Shown here in pieces: positions 1-10,799 of a DNA stretch of 64,000 nucleotides. The stretch's first letter is position 1, and every line of letters begins with the position of its first letter. The notes beneath the pieces were generated by a model. It worked only from the letters and a program-made list of their open reading frames with translations, searched no databases and was not told the origin of the DNA. The translations under genes were made by a program, and so were the position numbers. The stretch is from Vitis vinifera (lineage: Eukaryota; Streptophyta; Magnoliopsida; Vitales; Vitaceae): positions 33,587,501 to 33,651,500 of the forward strand of contig NC_081822.1 of the NCBI RefSeq assembly GCF_030704535.1, written 5' to 3'.

Positions 1-108
1 TGATAATAAGGACACTTGGGAAAGCTGGGATACAATGGGTAAACTGGTTACTGAAATCAGACACAACAGAAGACTATTTTTGTTTTCAGGAAAACTCTGC
101 TAATTCTG

Positions 109-230
109 GTGAAATTGAATGCTAGTGGATATGATGCCATCCACATCACAAGAATTGAGACAAGTTTTGAATGTGACACTTTCATTCCCACCTTTGGCAC
201 TTCTACATTTCATCCATGTAGAAGAGGTGG
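109..230 (+). pseudogene. DHFR-TS-like fragment
   Basis: The + frame encodes KLNASGYDAIHITRIETSFE followed by CDTFIPTF. In plant bifunctional dihydrofolate reductase-thymidylate synthase the corresponding stretch has an IETS-ECDTFIP signature near the end of the DHFR domain. Only about 40 residues remain. The WYSSFP-type continuation and the whole thymidylate synthase domain are absent, and the frame passes into an acidic low-complexity tail that stops at 384. A fragment of this size cannot be functional. The identification comes from motif memory and should be confirmed by protein search. Confidence 0.6.
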
Positions 231-404
231 GGATCCAACAGAGAGAGATGATGATCACGACAGTCCAGAAGGTGATGATGATGATTCTGAGTATGAAGGT
301 GACAGCACAGATATTCAGATGCTGGAAGCAATCTTTACAAGGATGAAGATGACAGTTCAGGAATTTATTGGGAAGTCAGGCTGAATAGATTGGACTTGCT
401 ATGA

Positions 405-605
405 TATTTGAACAAATGAAGTTTGATATGGGGGTTCAGCTACAGTTCTAGGTGCAGCAAAAGCCGTTGTTCAAATTAAACCTTCTGGAGTGGAAGTTCA
501 TTTCATTGTCTCAGCTTATGAGAAAATGGTAAGCAGAACAGGCTTAAGGCCTGGAAACGTTGTCATAGCTTTAAATGGAAAGACAATTGAGGCCAATAAC
601 TTGGA
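405..605 (+). pseudogene. M17 leucine aminopeptidase-like fragment
   Basis: The frame starting MKFDMG at 416 continues after a one-base shift near 432 as SATVLGAAKAVVQIKPSGVE, then VHFIVSAYEKM, then RPGNVVIALNGKTIE. Plant leucyl aminopeptidases carry MKFDMGGSA-VLGAAKA, GVEVHFI, and RPGD--TASNGKTIEVNNTDAEGR here. The metal-binding NTDAEGR segment should come next but is replaced by unrelated residues, so the active site is lost. Neighbouring sequence on both sides comes from other genes. High confidence in the family, none in function. Confidence 0.72.
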
Positions 606-1989
606 GAGGGCAAAGGCCCATAAATCCATTATGGAAACAGGCAGCCTGGAAAGGGTATAATGTGTCTGATATCAAACAATTTGGTGAGTCCGATAGAGAG
701 AATGATGAAGCTGCTGATGCTGTTGCCTCAAAATAAGAACAAACTTTGTTGGAGGTGACCTCCATAATGAGGTATGTATATCCACCAATGGGGACTCACT
801 TTCACAAGAGCTATCTCTGGTAAATTCATCACTAATGCAGCCACTTATCACTGTTCCAGGTGCTGAAATGTCCTTAAATCAAGCACTTCAAGCTTAGTGT
901 TCTCAACCTTTCTCCCATAGTGGAATGCCAGATGAAATCACCACAATTGGAAGAAAGCAGGACACTCTGACTTTAAATATCGAAGTATTTCCAGGGGGCT
1001 CACCCAATTGGATTACAAATATCCCATTCGTATATCAGAGAGGTTTTCTTTTGTCATCCATCTGAAGATTCTGATTCTGTTTGCCTTGCCCAGATCAAAA
1101 AAATAGAAGAGCAGGGACTGTCATACCCAGAAAATCCTGATATCCACCTTGAGCAGGTTGTCCATGTCCTGCTTGAATCACAGGAAACTAATAAAATGCA
1201 GGAACAGAATTTTTGGAATACTGAAAAACCTCTCAACGTTTGTTCATACGCTGCTGGGTCCTGACCATCATTTCAGGGTGGGGACTTGATTGTTCTCAAT
1301 GGACTTGGCTACTCCAAAACAATGAAAGGAACTAGTTCAGTCTAGCCATGGGATAATGCTTACTGTTCTGGGAAAAGATCAGCAGCCTGTGGGCTTTGCT
1401 TTAGATAATGCTGGTGCAGTTGCAAACGACAAGGTCTTCATGATGGATTTTTCTTTTTTTTTTTCTGCTCCTTTAATCTGTGAATTCTCCAAGGATCCCT
1501 GGTCAGATCAGTCCGGAAATCAGTACTAACCAAGGGAACAGGCAAGAAACTGCAATCAGGTATTAGAACCTTACAGAAAAGAAGAGTTCTACTAGGTCAT
1601 TGCAATCATATTGATGTGCGTTGAGGGTTATTGATGCTCTTACATGATGCTTCAGGGAGGAATATTGAAGCATTTTGGATTCAAGGAAACTCAGCCAGCC
1701 AGCAAACCAATAGGCTTAGGATATATGATGAAGATCGTGGTTATCTAAGCTGAAGAGGATTCTGACTCACCGTATGGAAGAGCCCAAGGTATGGGAAGGG
1801 CACTAGAATATCAAGCACAGCTCATAGACCAATATGGGGCAGAGAAAGAAAACACAAGGAGAGTGGGAAGAGAAATTCAGAGAGAATAACAGCAGCACCA
1901 ACACCATCAGTAATGCAGTCTCAGTCACACTCACAGGCCCTTCTCCAGCATGGCCGGCTTGATGCACTATCCTTTTCATGATGTTTTTC

Positions 1990-3031
1990 ATTTTTTGTGT
2001 GAATTTACACGTTTCAATCAGGTTTTCAATATCTTTTCCATTAAATCAACTCCAGTTTTCTTTAAATTTCATCCTTTGAAAATTTAAAAACTTGATTTTA
2101 ATAAACTTTTTGCTGCCAAATTTCTTTCCGGCATGCATTTTCTTTGTCTCATTTAAAAATTTTCATGATTTTATCAATTTTTAACAAGCATGAAAAAAGT
2201 TTTATGATTTAAAAAATAATGGAATTCATAAAATTAATTCATGAAAAAATAAATTGGGCCTTGGTGGGGGCCCAACATCCATGATATCACTTTGATAATG
2301 ATTCAAGTGAGATGATTATTTGATATTTGATCGACTTTGATCCGTTCTGTAATATATATGAGATTGTTTTGTACCTGTTGTTGTGCTAATCTTGTTTCTC
2401 ATTGAAGCGCTAAGCTTGCTACTCAAGTACGTTCTCTATCCTTCAATTTCAAAATTCTATAAATATGTATGTTGTTGTAAATTATATCCATGTTTGATAT
2501 TATCCTTATTTGCCTAAATGCTTGTTTGATTCTCACTGATAAAATACATGTTGTGTGTTTTATTTTCTGAACTAACCATTGTTGTTTTACTCATAGCACA
2601 TTAAATTGCAATCTAGGTACACACTCTAACTCTTTTTTATGGTTACGATTTCAATTCTTATTTGGCATGCTAGTGTTAGTAGAATTTTAAAATCACCTAA
2701 GCTCTTTTTGGTACCCTAGGTCAATCAATTAATTGTCATATTTCGCTTAATCTAGCTAGTAGAGACCTCTTTAGTGCTTAGAGAGGTATTGCTTATTTGA
2801 GGTACCTTCCCGATAGGTAACTTGATCTTTGGACTTAGGCTCGAGTTTTTCGAATATATGTTTTTTTAAAACTACGAAGTCACATTTTTTTAGCGTTTTC
2901 TTTCTTATTTTATTTTCCCTTTTTTAAATAAAATAAAAGGTCACTCTAAGTCTTTAATAAAAATACGATTTTTCACAAATAAAAGCAAGTCTCATCGACT
3001 AATAGGGACACATGAAAAATCCAGGTCCACA
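1990..3031 (+). mobile_element. Relic LTR (+ orientation), 3' end at 3031
   Basis: The stretch shares landmarks, in the same order, with the LTR copies at 22840-23698 and 26480-26765. These are a GGTGGGGGCCCAACAT box (about 2262), a GTAGAGACC...CTTAGAGAGG block (about 2760-2790), TACCTTCCCGATAGGTAAC (about 2803-2821), an AAGTCACA box and the terminal AGGTCCACA at 3023-3031. Divergence is high, so this is an old copy. The 5' end is not clear, and no convincing target-site duplication was found. No coding capacity. Confidence 0.55.
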
Positions 3032-3083
3032 ATCATTGATGTTTAAATGCAAGCTCCCAAGAGATTTTTTATTTTAAAAACAT

Positions 3084-3086
<3 letters not shown>

Positions 3087-3128
<42 letters not shown>
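3087..3128. repeat. (TA)n microsatellite
   Basis: About 42 bases of uninterrupted AT dinucleotide repeat, just after the relic LTR end. Similar dinucleotide tracts occur at 14983 and 36891. Confidence 0.95.
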
Positions 3129-3130
<2 letters not shown>

Positions 3131-4007
3131 AAACGGACACTTAGAGTGAATTCTTTAATTTCCTTGACATCCGATTTCTAAAATGAGGAAAAACAATAGC
3201 AATAGCCCAACAGTTAAATATTAGAAGACGGGGTTCCCTTACAAGAGCTTTTCTCTCCTCTGCTCCTTGACTAGACCACCCACTTCCACTAGAATAATCC
3301 CCCTCATCACTCCATCCCAATTGAAACCATTGCTGAAGAAACCAGCCTCTAAGGAATGGAGATCATTCAACTCACAAAATATATCACGAGAGCTTCCATG
3401 GATCACATCATTCACAGCAAAACAACACATACATACAGAAAATCCCAACAAGTTACAATCACAGTTGATGGAATCTGTGATCAATCTTGTATTCTAGCAA
3501 TTAATGTATAGTATCCAATGGTTCTGTCCTTAAAATTAGACCAAAAGGGAGGTCTAAACAATCTAAAAAACTACATCACTTCTCTGCCAATTTGAAGTGG
3601 CTGCTAATTAATAATTAACCAGTCACTCTCTATTATCAAGCCTAAACTATTCAAATCAAATGAAAGGTACTAACCAGCAAGAGATTGAACTCTGTTGGCC
3701 GCATACCACCCAACATCTTCAAACCTCCAAGACTGGTCAATAACACCACTAACACACATCCCAAACGCTCCTAATAACTCAGTGCAAAATAGGAAATAAA
3801 ATAGAGTTCCAAAAAGTTTAGAAATTGAAGTATTCTGCTGATTTGTTTTTTTCATGAACCTGTTTGATGTAAATTAATGGAATTAATGTATTTGTTATCT
3901 AATTACATATGCAAATTAAATGATTTAAGTATGAAATAGAACATGTGCGAAAGAATATCACTTTTTCTTCAAGTTCCTAAATTCTTATTTAACTACTCTA
4001 AACGATC
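3129..4007 (-). other. 3' flank of TNL1 with a conserved TNL-downstream block
   Basis: There is no convincing independent gene here. About 3228-3330 holds a block (on + : ggttcccttacaagagc ... actagaataatccccctcat) that recurs downstream of TNL2 (about 30228-30310), downstream of TNL3 (about 42898-42985) and as an orphan at about 35425-35525. On the minus strand it is the end of an 81-codon open stretch (3239-3484). It could be a non-coding 3' UTR exon reached through the GTGGGT donor-like site near 4085, or a short terminal coding exon. The sequence alone does not decide. Confidence 0.45.
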
Positions 4008-7000
4008 TTAAGACATGTAACCAAAATCAAAATAAGATAAGAAGAAGATGAAAGAAAGAAAAGAAACGAAACATACACAACCCACCAAGAGTCTATTAAA
4101 CAGGTATTCCAGTTCCTCCTTAGCAAGTGTTGTCTTGATAATTGCTACATTTGAAGCCTTTCTTTGCCCGCATCTCCCTGATTCAGAGTGATAATAGGCA
4201 GTTGCAATGGGTTCCCCCTCATCAGCAGTATAGTAATCAGAATCGTCTGATTCTGAGCCATCAACATTAGAGCACCCACTTCCACTGGGTTCCCCATCAT
4301 GGATTTCAAGGTTAGGAGGAGAGAAGATAGAGTTGAATTGGATCATACCTGGATTGTTGTAATTCTCATCATCATTACCGTACACTAGACCAACCCCACA
4401 TCTCTTAATTGCCGAACTTGTGCCAAGAATCATCTCAAATGAAAACTTAATGTGAGTCACTTCATGGCAATTAATAGAAATGGGAAATCGTACATATCTC
4501 AGCCACACATGATCCGACTCCATCCTTCCTTCTGCATGACTTCGAGGGAAAACATCATAGGAAGAAGAAACGCAACTGGATGTGGAATAGAACACGGTAC
4601 ACTTTGTACAAAGCTCATTGATACTGTCTGCATAAGGCAGAACTGAGGGACTAGTGACAACACAAGAAGCAAAAGCCAGGAAGTAGGTAGTAAACCAATT
4701 TGGAGGTAGCTTTACTGTTACTTCTCTCCCTGAGCTCTGATAAGAGATCCAATCTGGTATTCCACTCCCAGGAGCAACAACAGTGAATGCAGCAGATAGC
4801 TGCCCCTCGGAATCATGCTGTAGAATGAAAATCATGAGGATGTTTAGAGAGATAAAACCCATGTCTCCAATTGTTCTATTATCCTTGTTTTTCGTTCATA
4901 AATTTGTTTCACACTATATTAAATTAAGTTTGATACAACAATAAAACTTTGAGAATTGAAAAAATAAGATGAGAAAAAGACATAATTGCAAAACTTTTTA
5001 TTTTTATTTTGTTTACTTCTTATATTTTGTACAGTGACAATTATACCATGGAATTTAAAGAGCGAACTCACCTCAAGTTGGGATGTCCGCCGAGGATGCT
5101 CCTTCAATTTGGCAATCATAAGTGATGAGAACAGTGATTGATTTGAAACTGCTTCCAAAGATGTGCAATTATGTGCACCTATATACCCTATGCTGGATGG
5201 AAGCTCTGGCAGTGCTTGAAGTCTCTGGCAATTTTTCGACTCAAGCCATCCCAGTAGAAAAAGTTGACTGATGCACCCAGGCAGAGTATCAAAGTTGTTC
5301 CCATTTAATATTAATATTTTCAGTGAAGATAGCAAGCCAAGATCACTAAGCCTTGCTCCATCTAATATATTGCGATCACTTAGGTTTAGCTTTAACAAAG
5401 AGCTTAAACCTGACACATGAGGCAATATGAAACCCATGGAATCTGATCTCGTTCTGAGCATTGAGGACGGGGCAGGAGATGGTCCTTTACGCCCTTGAAA
5501 AGAAAATGTTTCAAGGTTTTTCAAGAAACCCATAGAGGAGGGTACTTCTGTTACAGCAGTTTCATCTGCGTAAAGCTCCTTCAGCATTTCTAATTTCCCA
5601 AGATTCTCAGGAAATTTTTTCAATTTGCAGCAACCAGAAACAACGAGTGTTTGAAGGGAACTTAGACAACAAATACTTTCTGAAAGACTCTTAAGCATTT
5701 TGCAGTCTCTCAAATTCAAGAGCTTCAGCTTGTTCAAGACTCCAATGGATGTGTGAAGTTTACGCAAAGAAATACAACCTTGAAGAATTAATTGTTCAAG
5801 GTTAACGACCCCTGAGAAATTTGGGGTTTCTGTTAAACGTGTGGAGTGACTGAGATCAATGGATTTTAACTTCTCCATACCCTGCCATAAAAAAATGATT
5901 TAAAAAATTAGCTTTCATGAACATCGTATACCATCTGAAAAAGGAAAAAAATATGAATAAATCATAATCATACCTTACTTCCTTTCCAAAGTTGTTGTAC
6001 GTAGCTATGAGGCATACTTAAATGTACAAGATTCTCTGCATTGAAATCATTGGGCAATGATTTCAAATTGTATCCATGTAAATGTAAGTACCTCAATTCA
6101 TCATAATGAAATTTAAAACCTTGGGAAAAGTGCACATTACAGTTCCCCTTTTTGGAGGCACCTCCAGAATTGTACACTTTAAGCAATTTAAGTTTATTCA
6201 TCCTTGCAAAGGCTGGAGTTTCGAAGCGGAGTTTCTCTTTTACATGAGACAAATCGAGAGATATTCCTTCAACTTCCTCGGTTCCCTAACAACCAATTAA
6301 AAAGATTAATGATAAACCATGCAAAATGCATAAAAAATTTATATGATCTATAATTACTTAAACAAAAGTGATAGTTTTCAAACTTAAATTCATGTATGAA
6401 AAGAGAAATATTTGGATTTCGTTGTTACCTTATTATTTTTCAACACAAGGGAAATGTCCTCATGCTTCCACAACCTGGTCCGCTTGCCTGGCTCTTGGGA
6501 CTTTTGACAAACAACTTCTCTTCCCATTTCTTGTAGTAAATCATGCATTTGAAGCTTGTTCCCAGAAATAGTTATTAGAGACTTATCAACAAGAGCATGT
6601 ATTCCATCAATTGGGCAACGATTGTGATTGTCAAGTATTTTTGCAACATAATCTATGTCCTCACCCTTAAAAAAACACGCAATGTCTAGAAATAAACATT
6701 GTTCATCATCATTGAGCTCATTGTAACTCATTTGAAGACAATTGATGCCCAACTTAAGATCTTTGTTCAGTTTATCCAATTTGGATTCCCACTCATGTTT
6801 GCTCTTTTCAAATAAAAGGTCACCTAAAAGTTTAATAGCTAATGGAAGACCGTGAGTACAAGCTATTATGCTTTTGGAGAGCTCCACAAAATCTTTTCTG
6901 GGATGGTCTTGTTTAAATGCATAACGACTGAAAAGCTTCATGGCTTCATCCCCGTCAAATTTCTTCACCTCATATATTTCCTTCACTTCATGAGTCCTCA

Positions 7001-9016
7001 ACACATTTTTATTTGTAGTAGTTATGATGATTCTACTTCCAACACCAAACCAATCACGTTTTTTGGCTATCTTTTCTATGATCATCTGATCTTTCACATT
7101 ATCAAGGACAATAAGGACTTTTTTAGAGCCTAATGCAGCCTTTATTGAAGGGCGTCCTGTTAAACTAAGATTTTTAAGCCCTAATATTTTTGAAAGCAAT
7201 TTCTCTTGTAAACCTTCAATACCTTCTCTTTCCAATTCTGTTCCAACATTTTCAAAAAAGACGCAACCCTCAAATTGATTACGAAATCGTTCAAAAATAG
7301 CACCTGCAAGAGTTGTCTTCCCTATGCCGCTCATGCCCCAGATTCCTATGATGCGAACATCAGCCGCCTTAAGACATAATAATGGTTCGATTTCACATAA
7401 ACGAGAATCTATCCCCACTAGGTCCTCAGCTGTATCACTTTGTGCCATATTAATTTTCTCATGGAAAATAAATGAGGCAATTTCCTCAATAAACGTTGCT
7501 TCATTCCTGCCATGATGGAAGAATAAGTAGTAAGGTTGACAATGCAGGCGCGTGATCAGTCTACTTCATAGGCAAACAAATATTACATATTTACACTTTG
7601 AGAAGGCTTCACTAGGCCTTAAGATCAGTCAGTTTTAATGGTGACTGGTGACCATGACAATTTGACGATCGAAGTCAGTCAATTACAATGACAGTCGTCA
7701 ATTGTGAAACATGGGGAAGGAGAGGAGAGAATATTTGAAATTTAGTAATGACGGTCCATTATTCTAGGTATTTGATTTACTAATTACTATTAACCCATTA
7801 CCTTAACCTTCTAACTATTGAATGAATGATATCCCATATCGTATAAAAAACAAAATTATATGTAAAAAACAGGGTGATTCCTTAAATATTTGGTGTCCTA
7901 ATTAATACTTTCATGATTATCTCATCATGATTATTTTGAATAATTTGACATAAAAACATGAAACATTTAAAAATTGAGCTAAGCTCTAAAGATTATTTTC
8001 AAGAATAGTTTTCTGTTTTTTAAAATAAAAAATTGGAAAACACTTTTTATGATGATCTGAATTGGCTTTTGTTCTTAAAAAAAAAAGTGTTTTTAAAAAA
8101 TATCTTTTAATTGTTTTCACTTGTTTTTAGAATTATTTTAAAAAATATTTATACAAACATATATAATAATTAAAAATAAAGTTGTTGACATAAAAAATAT
8201 TTTTAAAATATTAAAAAATATGATAAAATATTTTAAGTTTTCGGACTTTTATTTTACAAAACATAATAATTTTTAAAAACTATTTTTTTATTTTAAAAAC
8301 AGTTATCAGGCCTAAATCTTAAAACTTTATTTTCAATTTTACAATGAAGGCAAGAGAAAACACAAAAGGTCTTATTTAATAAATTAGTTACGAGAATCTA
8401 ATTTAAGCTGAGAATATCAACAATCACAATATTTCCTTGAGCAAATTTCAATAATAATAATAATAATGTAAGCACGTATATTAAAAATTAAAAGGAAAAT
8501 AAAAGAGGAAATAAAAAAGGACTGAGAAAATTACTTATTTCTTGAATCCCGACCAGATAAATTGGCAACTTCAGTGAGAGCAACCCTCCAAATCGGCACC
8601 CTATCCATATTCCTCAAATTTACATCGTGTTTAGCCAATGCTTCTCCAAATTTTCCCCTGTGATTTCTGACATCCGAGGGATCCACATCGTAGAAAATTG
8701 GGAGAACCCTCTGTCCCCTGGTTCTCTTGCACTCCAGTATCTTCACCAGCTCCTCCAAGCACCACCTAGAAGATGCATAGTTTTCTGACAAAACAATGAT
8801 AGACAACTTGGAGCTTTCAATAGCAGCAACAAGGGCAGGAGATATGACTTGGCCTGTCTCAAGCCTCTCCTCATCTATGAAAGTGTCGATTCCTTTGGTA
8901 CGTAGCTCCTTAAGGAGATGGGCAGTGAAATTATTGCGGGTGTCTTCTCCTCTGAAGCTGAGGAACACATCATAGCGCCTTTGAGAAGAAGAAGAAGAAG
9001 CAGCTGCAGAAGCCAT
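4008..9016 (-). CDS. TNL1: TIR-NB-ARC-LRR-C-JID immune receptor
   Basis: Five-exon model from GT/AG sites and paralogue comparison: 9016-8535, 7506-6429, 6285-5974, 5881-5072, 4817-4008. Frames join cleanly to about 1163 residues. Exon 1 is the TIR domain (YDVFLSFRGEDTRNNF; the expected NADase glutamate is E89 in SSRWCLEEL). Exon 2 is NB-ARC, with P-loop GMSGIGKTT near residue 220, kinase-2 VLIVLDNV, GLPLAI, FLDIACFFKGED and MHD in QMHDLLQEMG. Its RNBS-B reads SRIIITTTNKNVL, lacking the usual arginine of TTR. Exons 3-4 are LRRs (LSMPHSYVQQLWKG, then about nine repeats). Exon 5 is the C-JID (PGSGIPDWISYQSSG). The last 40 residues run into a hydrophobic tail that may be unspliced intron. Known role of the family: cytosolic or nuclear effector receptors whose TIRs make nucleotide signals. 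Intron 1 is long (1028 bp) and AT-rich. Confidence 0.88.
7507..8534 (-). other. Expanded AT-rich intron 1 of TNL1
   Basis: The intron between the TIR and NB-ARC exons is about 1028 bp here, against about 189 bp in TNL3 and about 301 bp in TNL4. The extra sequence (about 7950-8330) is a run of A/T-rich, partly self-complementary sequence with repeated AAGTGTTTTTAAAAA-type and TTTTAAAAACA-type motifs, like the small palindromic elements elsewhere in the window. No coding or RNA gene was seen. Confidence 0.6.
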
Positions 9017-9710
9017 TACCGAGCAGTAGAGAGATGAAACTTGAGATATGAGTTTTCAAGTTTGAATTATCCTGTAGGAAAGGGAAAGTTTCACAATTGA
9101 TTTATAAAATATAAAAACTTCATGAACAAAACCAAAGAAATTCAGAGACAAAATGTTAGCTCTTTGTATTATAGAAGAGAACTGCAAATCTGAAAATAGC
9201 TATAAATTGAATAATAGACATGCAAAATCTGAAAAAGAGAATGATCAATGATAATAACTGAACACTGTGGCAAGTGAATGTAATTGAAGCCAAGTCTTCC
9301 GACAAAACTTGAAATAAAGGAAGGCAAAGAAGTCGCTTATGGTACAAGCAAGAAAATACTCCCTCTGCTAAAAAAGTGGTGAGGAGGAAAGCGCGCTAAA
9401 CGAGTGAAGAGAAAAGATAAAGAAAAGCTGGAAAAAAAAAAAGTTTTGTTGACATTATTGGCTTCAGATGACTTCTCATACGGAAAAGAGACAAGTGAAA
9501 TGGGAAAGGTATGACCTCTTTCCTATTAGACCAGCCGACTCTTTTTTTTTTTTTTTTTTTAAGGCACCATACACACGTTAGGTCACAATTATTTTCCAAC
9601 TTCCACCGACGTGCTTTGTTTTGCAGTTTTTCTTCAACAAAGGAGAGGGTGTTTGCTATTCAACTCAAGCTAGATGACATTCAACTTGCAGCACTAGATT
9701 ACATTTAATT
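9017..9710 (-). promoter_or_regulatory. 5' flank of TNL1, shared with TNL3
   Basis: The sequence immediately upstream of the TNL1 start codon is collinear with 47627-48370 upstream of TNL3. Shared landmarks are ttgagatatgagtt, tatcctgtaggaaag, caaaaccaaagaaatt, aaatgt-agctctttgtatta, the pyrimidine tract (T-rich here at 9541-9560), and ttttgcagtttttcttc near the far end. Conservation over about 700 bp outside the coding exon shows that the duplication included the promoter. I cannot pick a TATA box or start site with confidence. Confidence 0.55.
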
Positions 9711-10219
9711 AATGCTACAAATTAGTTAAATGTTATAAAGACATGCCACTACATATATCCTGTGGCAAAGAATGTGTTTCTGTATGTACATGTTTTCAAA
9801 GGTGGGGTTGATGTCCAAATCAAAACCAAAAAACAAAAAGAAAAAGCAGTACACTTCAAAGGGATAGATGTGAGAAAGCAAAAGTGAGAAGGAAAAAAAA
9901 AACAAAAAGAAATGAAAGAGATAAGAAAAATTAGTATTATCTAAAAAGTGTTTTTTTTTTTGTCTAGACAATGACTCTAGAAAATATTTTAGCCTAAAAA
10001 AATGTTTTTTTTTTAAATTAGGTATTTGACAAATTTTAAAAAACATTATTAAAAATCTCAAAAATCATTTATAGTATTAAAAAATCACCTGTGTTGTTTT
10101 CTAAAAAAAAACGTTTCTATTAAAAACACTTCAAATAAAATCAGTATGGAATATACCCTTAATCAATAAAAGAGATACCAACTATATTAAAAAAAAATGC
10201 ATCAATAACATTCATGCTA

Positions 10220-10347
10220 GAGTTTTATAGTGCGTTTAACAATGATTCTCAAAAAAAAATTTAGTCATTCTAACATTTGAAAAATAAAAAGTTTTAAGTG
10301 TTAGAAATATTAAAAACACTTCCTAAAATACCATCCAATGCACTCTT
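10220..10347. mobile_element. MITE-like palindromic element, copy 1
   Basis: A roughly 125-bp AT-rich sequence whose two ends are approximately complementary: gcgtttaacaatgattctca... at the left and ...ttcctaaaataccatcca at the right, with a central TTTGAAAAATAAAAAGTTTTAAG. The same structure recurs immediately downstream and at 27030-27270. No coding capacity. The family is not named. Confidence 0.55.
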
Positions 10348-10470
10348 AAACCTTGTTTAGTAGTGATTTTAGAAAGCACTTCTAATATTTTTAACACCTG
10401 AAAAATTTTATCATTTAAGTATTAAAAAGACTATAAATGTTTTCTAAAATCACTGTTAAACACACTCTTA
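10348..10470. mobile_element. MITE-like palindromic element, copy 2
   Basis: Direct neighbour of copy 1. The left end TTTAGTAGTGATTTTAGAAA pairs with the right end TTTCTAAAATCACTGTTAAA, so the whole element can fold into a single imperfect hairpin. The end and hairpin structure match 27149-27270. Tandem pairing suggests insertion of one element beside or into another. Confidence 0.65.
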
Positions 10471-10799
10471 TTATCCTTGAGTTTATATATATATATATAT
10501 ATTGTGTGTAGAGGATTTTTGGTATCAGCTTAATTTAAGTGCATCCTTGTTTTTCTTTTTGTGAGAAATAAAAAGAAAAAAATTTACAACATAAAAATAA
10601 TTTTTCTGCACAAAATGACCTAAAACTATGAACAAGTAAGAAAATAATAAAAAAAAAATGTACCATACACTTTTGTCCTATTTTTAAACATACATTGGAA
10701 TAGATATAAAAATCCAATTCTAATGAAAAATCGACTCCATCTAAGAAAAATAAAACTCAAATATGAAATAAATTTAATATATTAAGGAAATATAGTCTT

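Larger units (their letters stand above)
1..1990 (+). pseudogene. Mosaic of degenerate fragments of unrelated host genes
   Basis: No reading frame runs through this stretch, yet it contains coding-like islands. Around 109-215 the + frame reads YDAIHITRIETSFECDTFIP, which resembles the C-terminal part of the plant DHFR domain of DHFR-thymidylate synthase. It is preceded by an intron-like acceptor (ttttcag, about 84-90). Around 405-605, MKFDMG followed after a 1-nt frameshift by SATVLGAAKAVVQIKPSGVE and then NGKTIEANN matches the catalytic region of plant M17 leucine aminopeptidase. Around 1845-1895, EWEEKFRENNSST resembles a plant coiled-coil protein family, but weakly. The islands at 925-1440 look protein-derived but I cannot name them. 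Stops and frameshifts are frequent. I infer captured or rearranged gene fragments. The first two assignments are fairly sure, the others are not. Confidence 0.6.

Noticed and set aside
3239..3497. Protein-coding gene on either strand at 3239-3497
   Set aside because: Short overlapping frames in a block that is conserved downstream of the TNLs but not clearly coding. Kept only as possible 3' exon or UTR.
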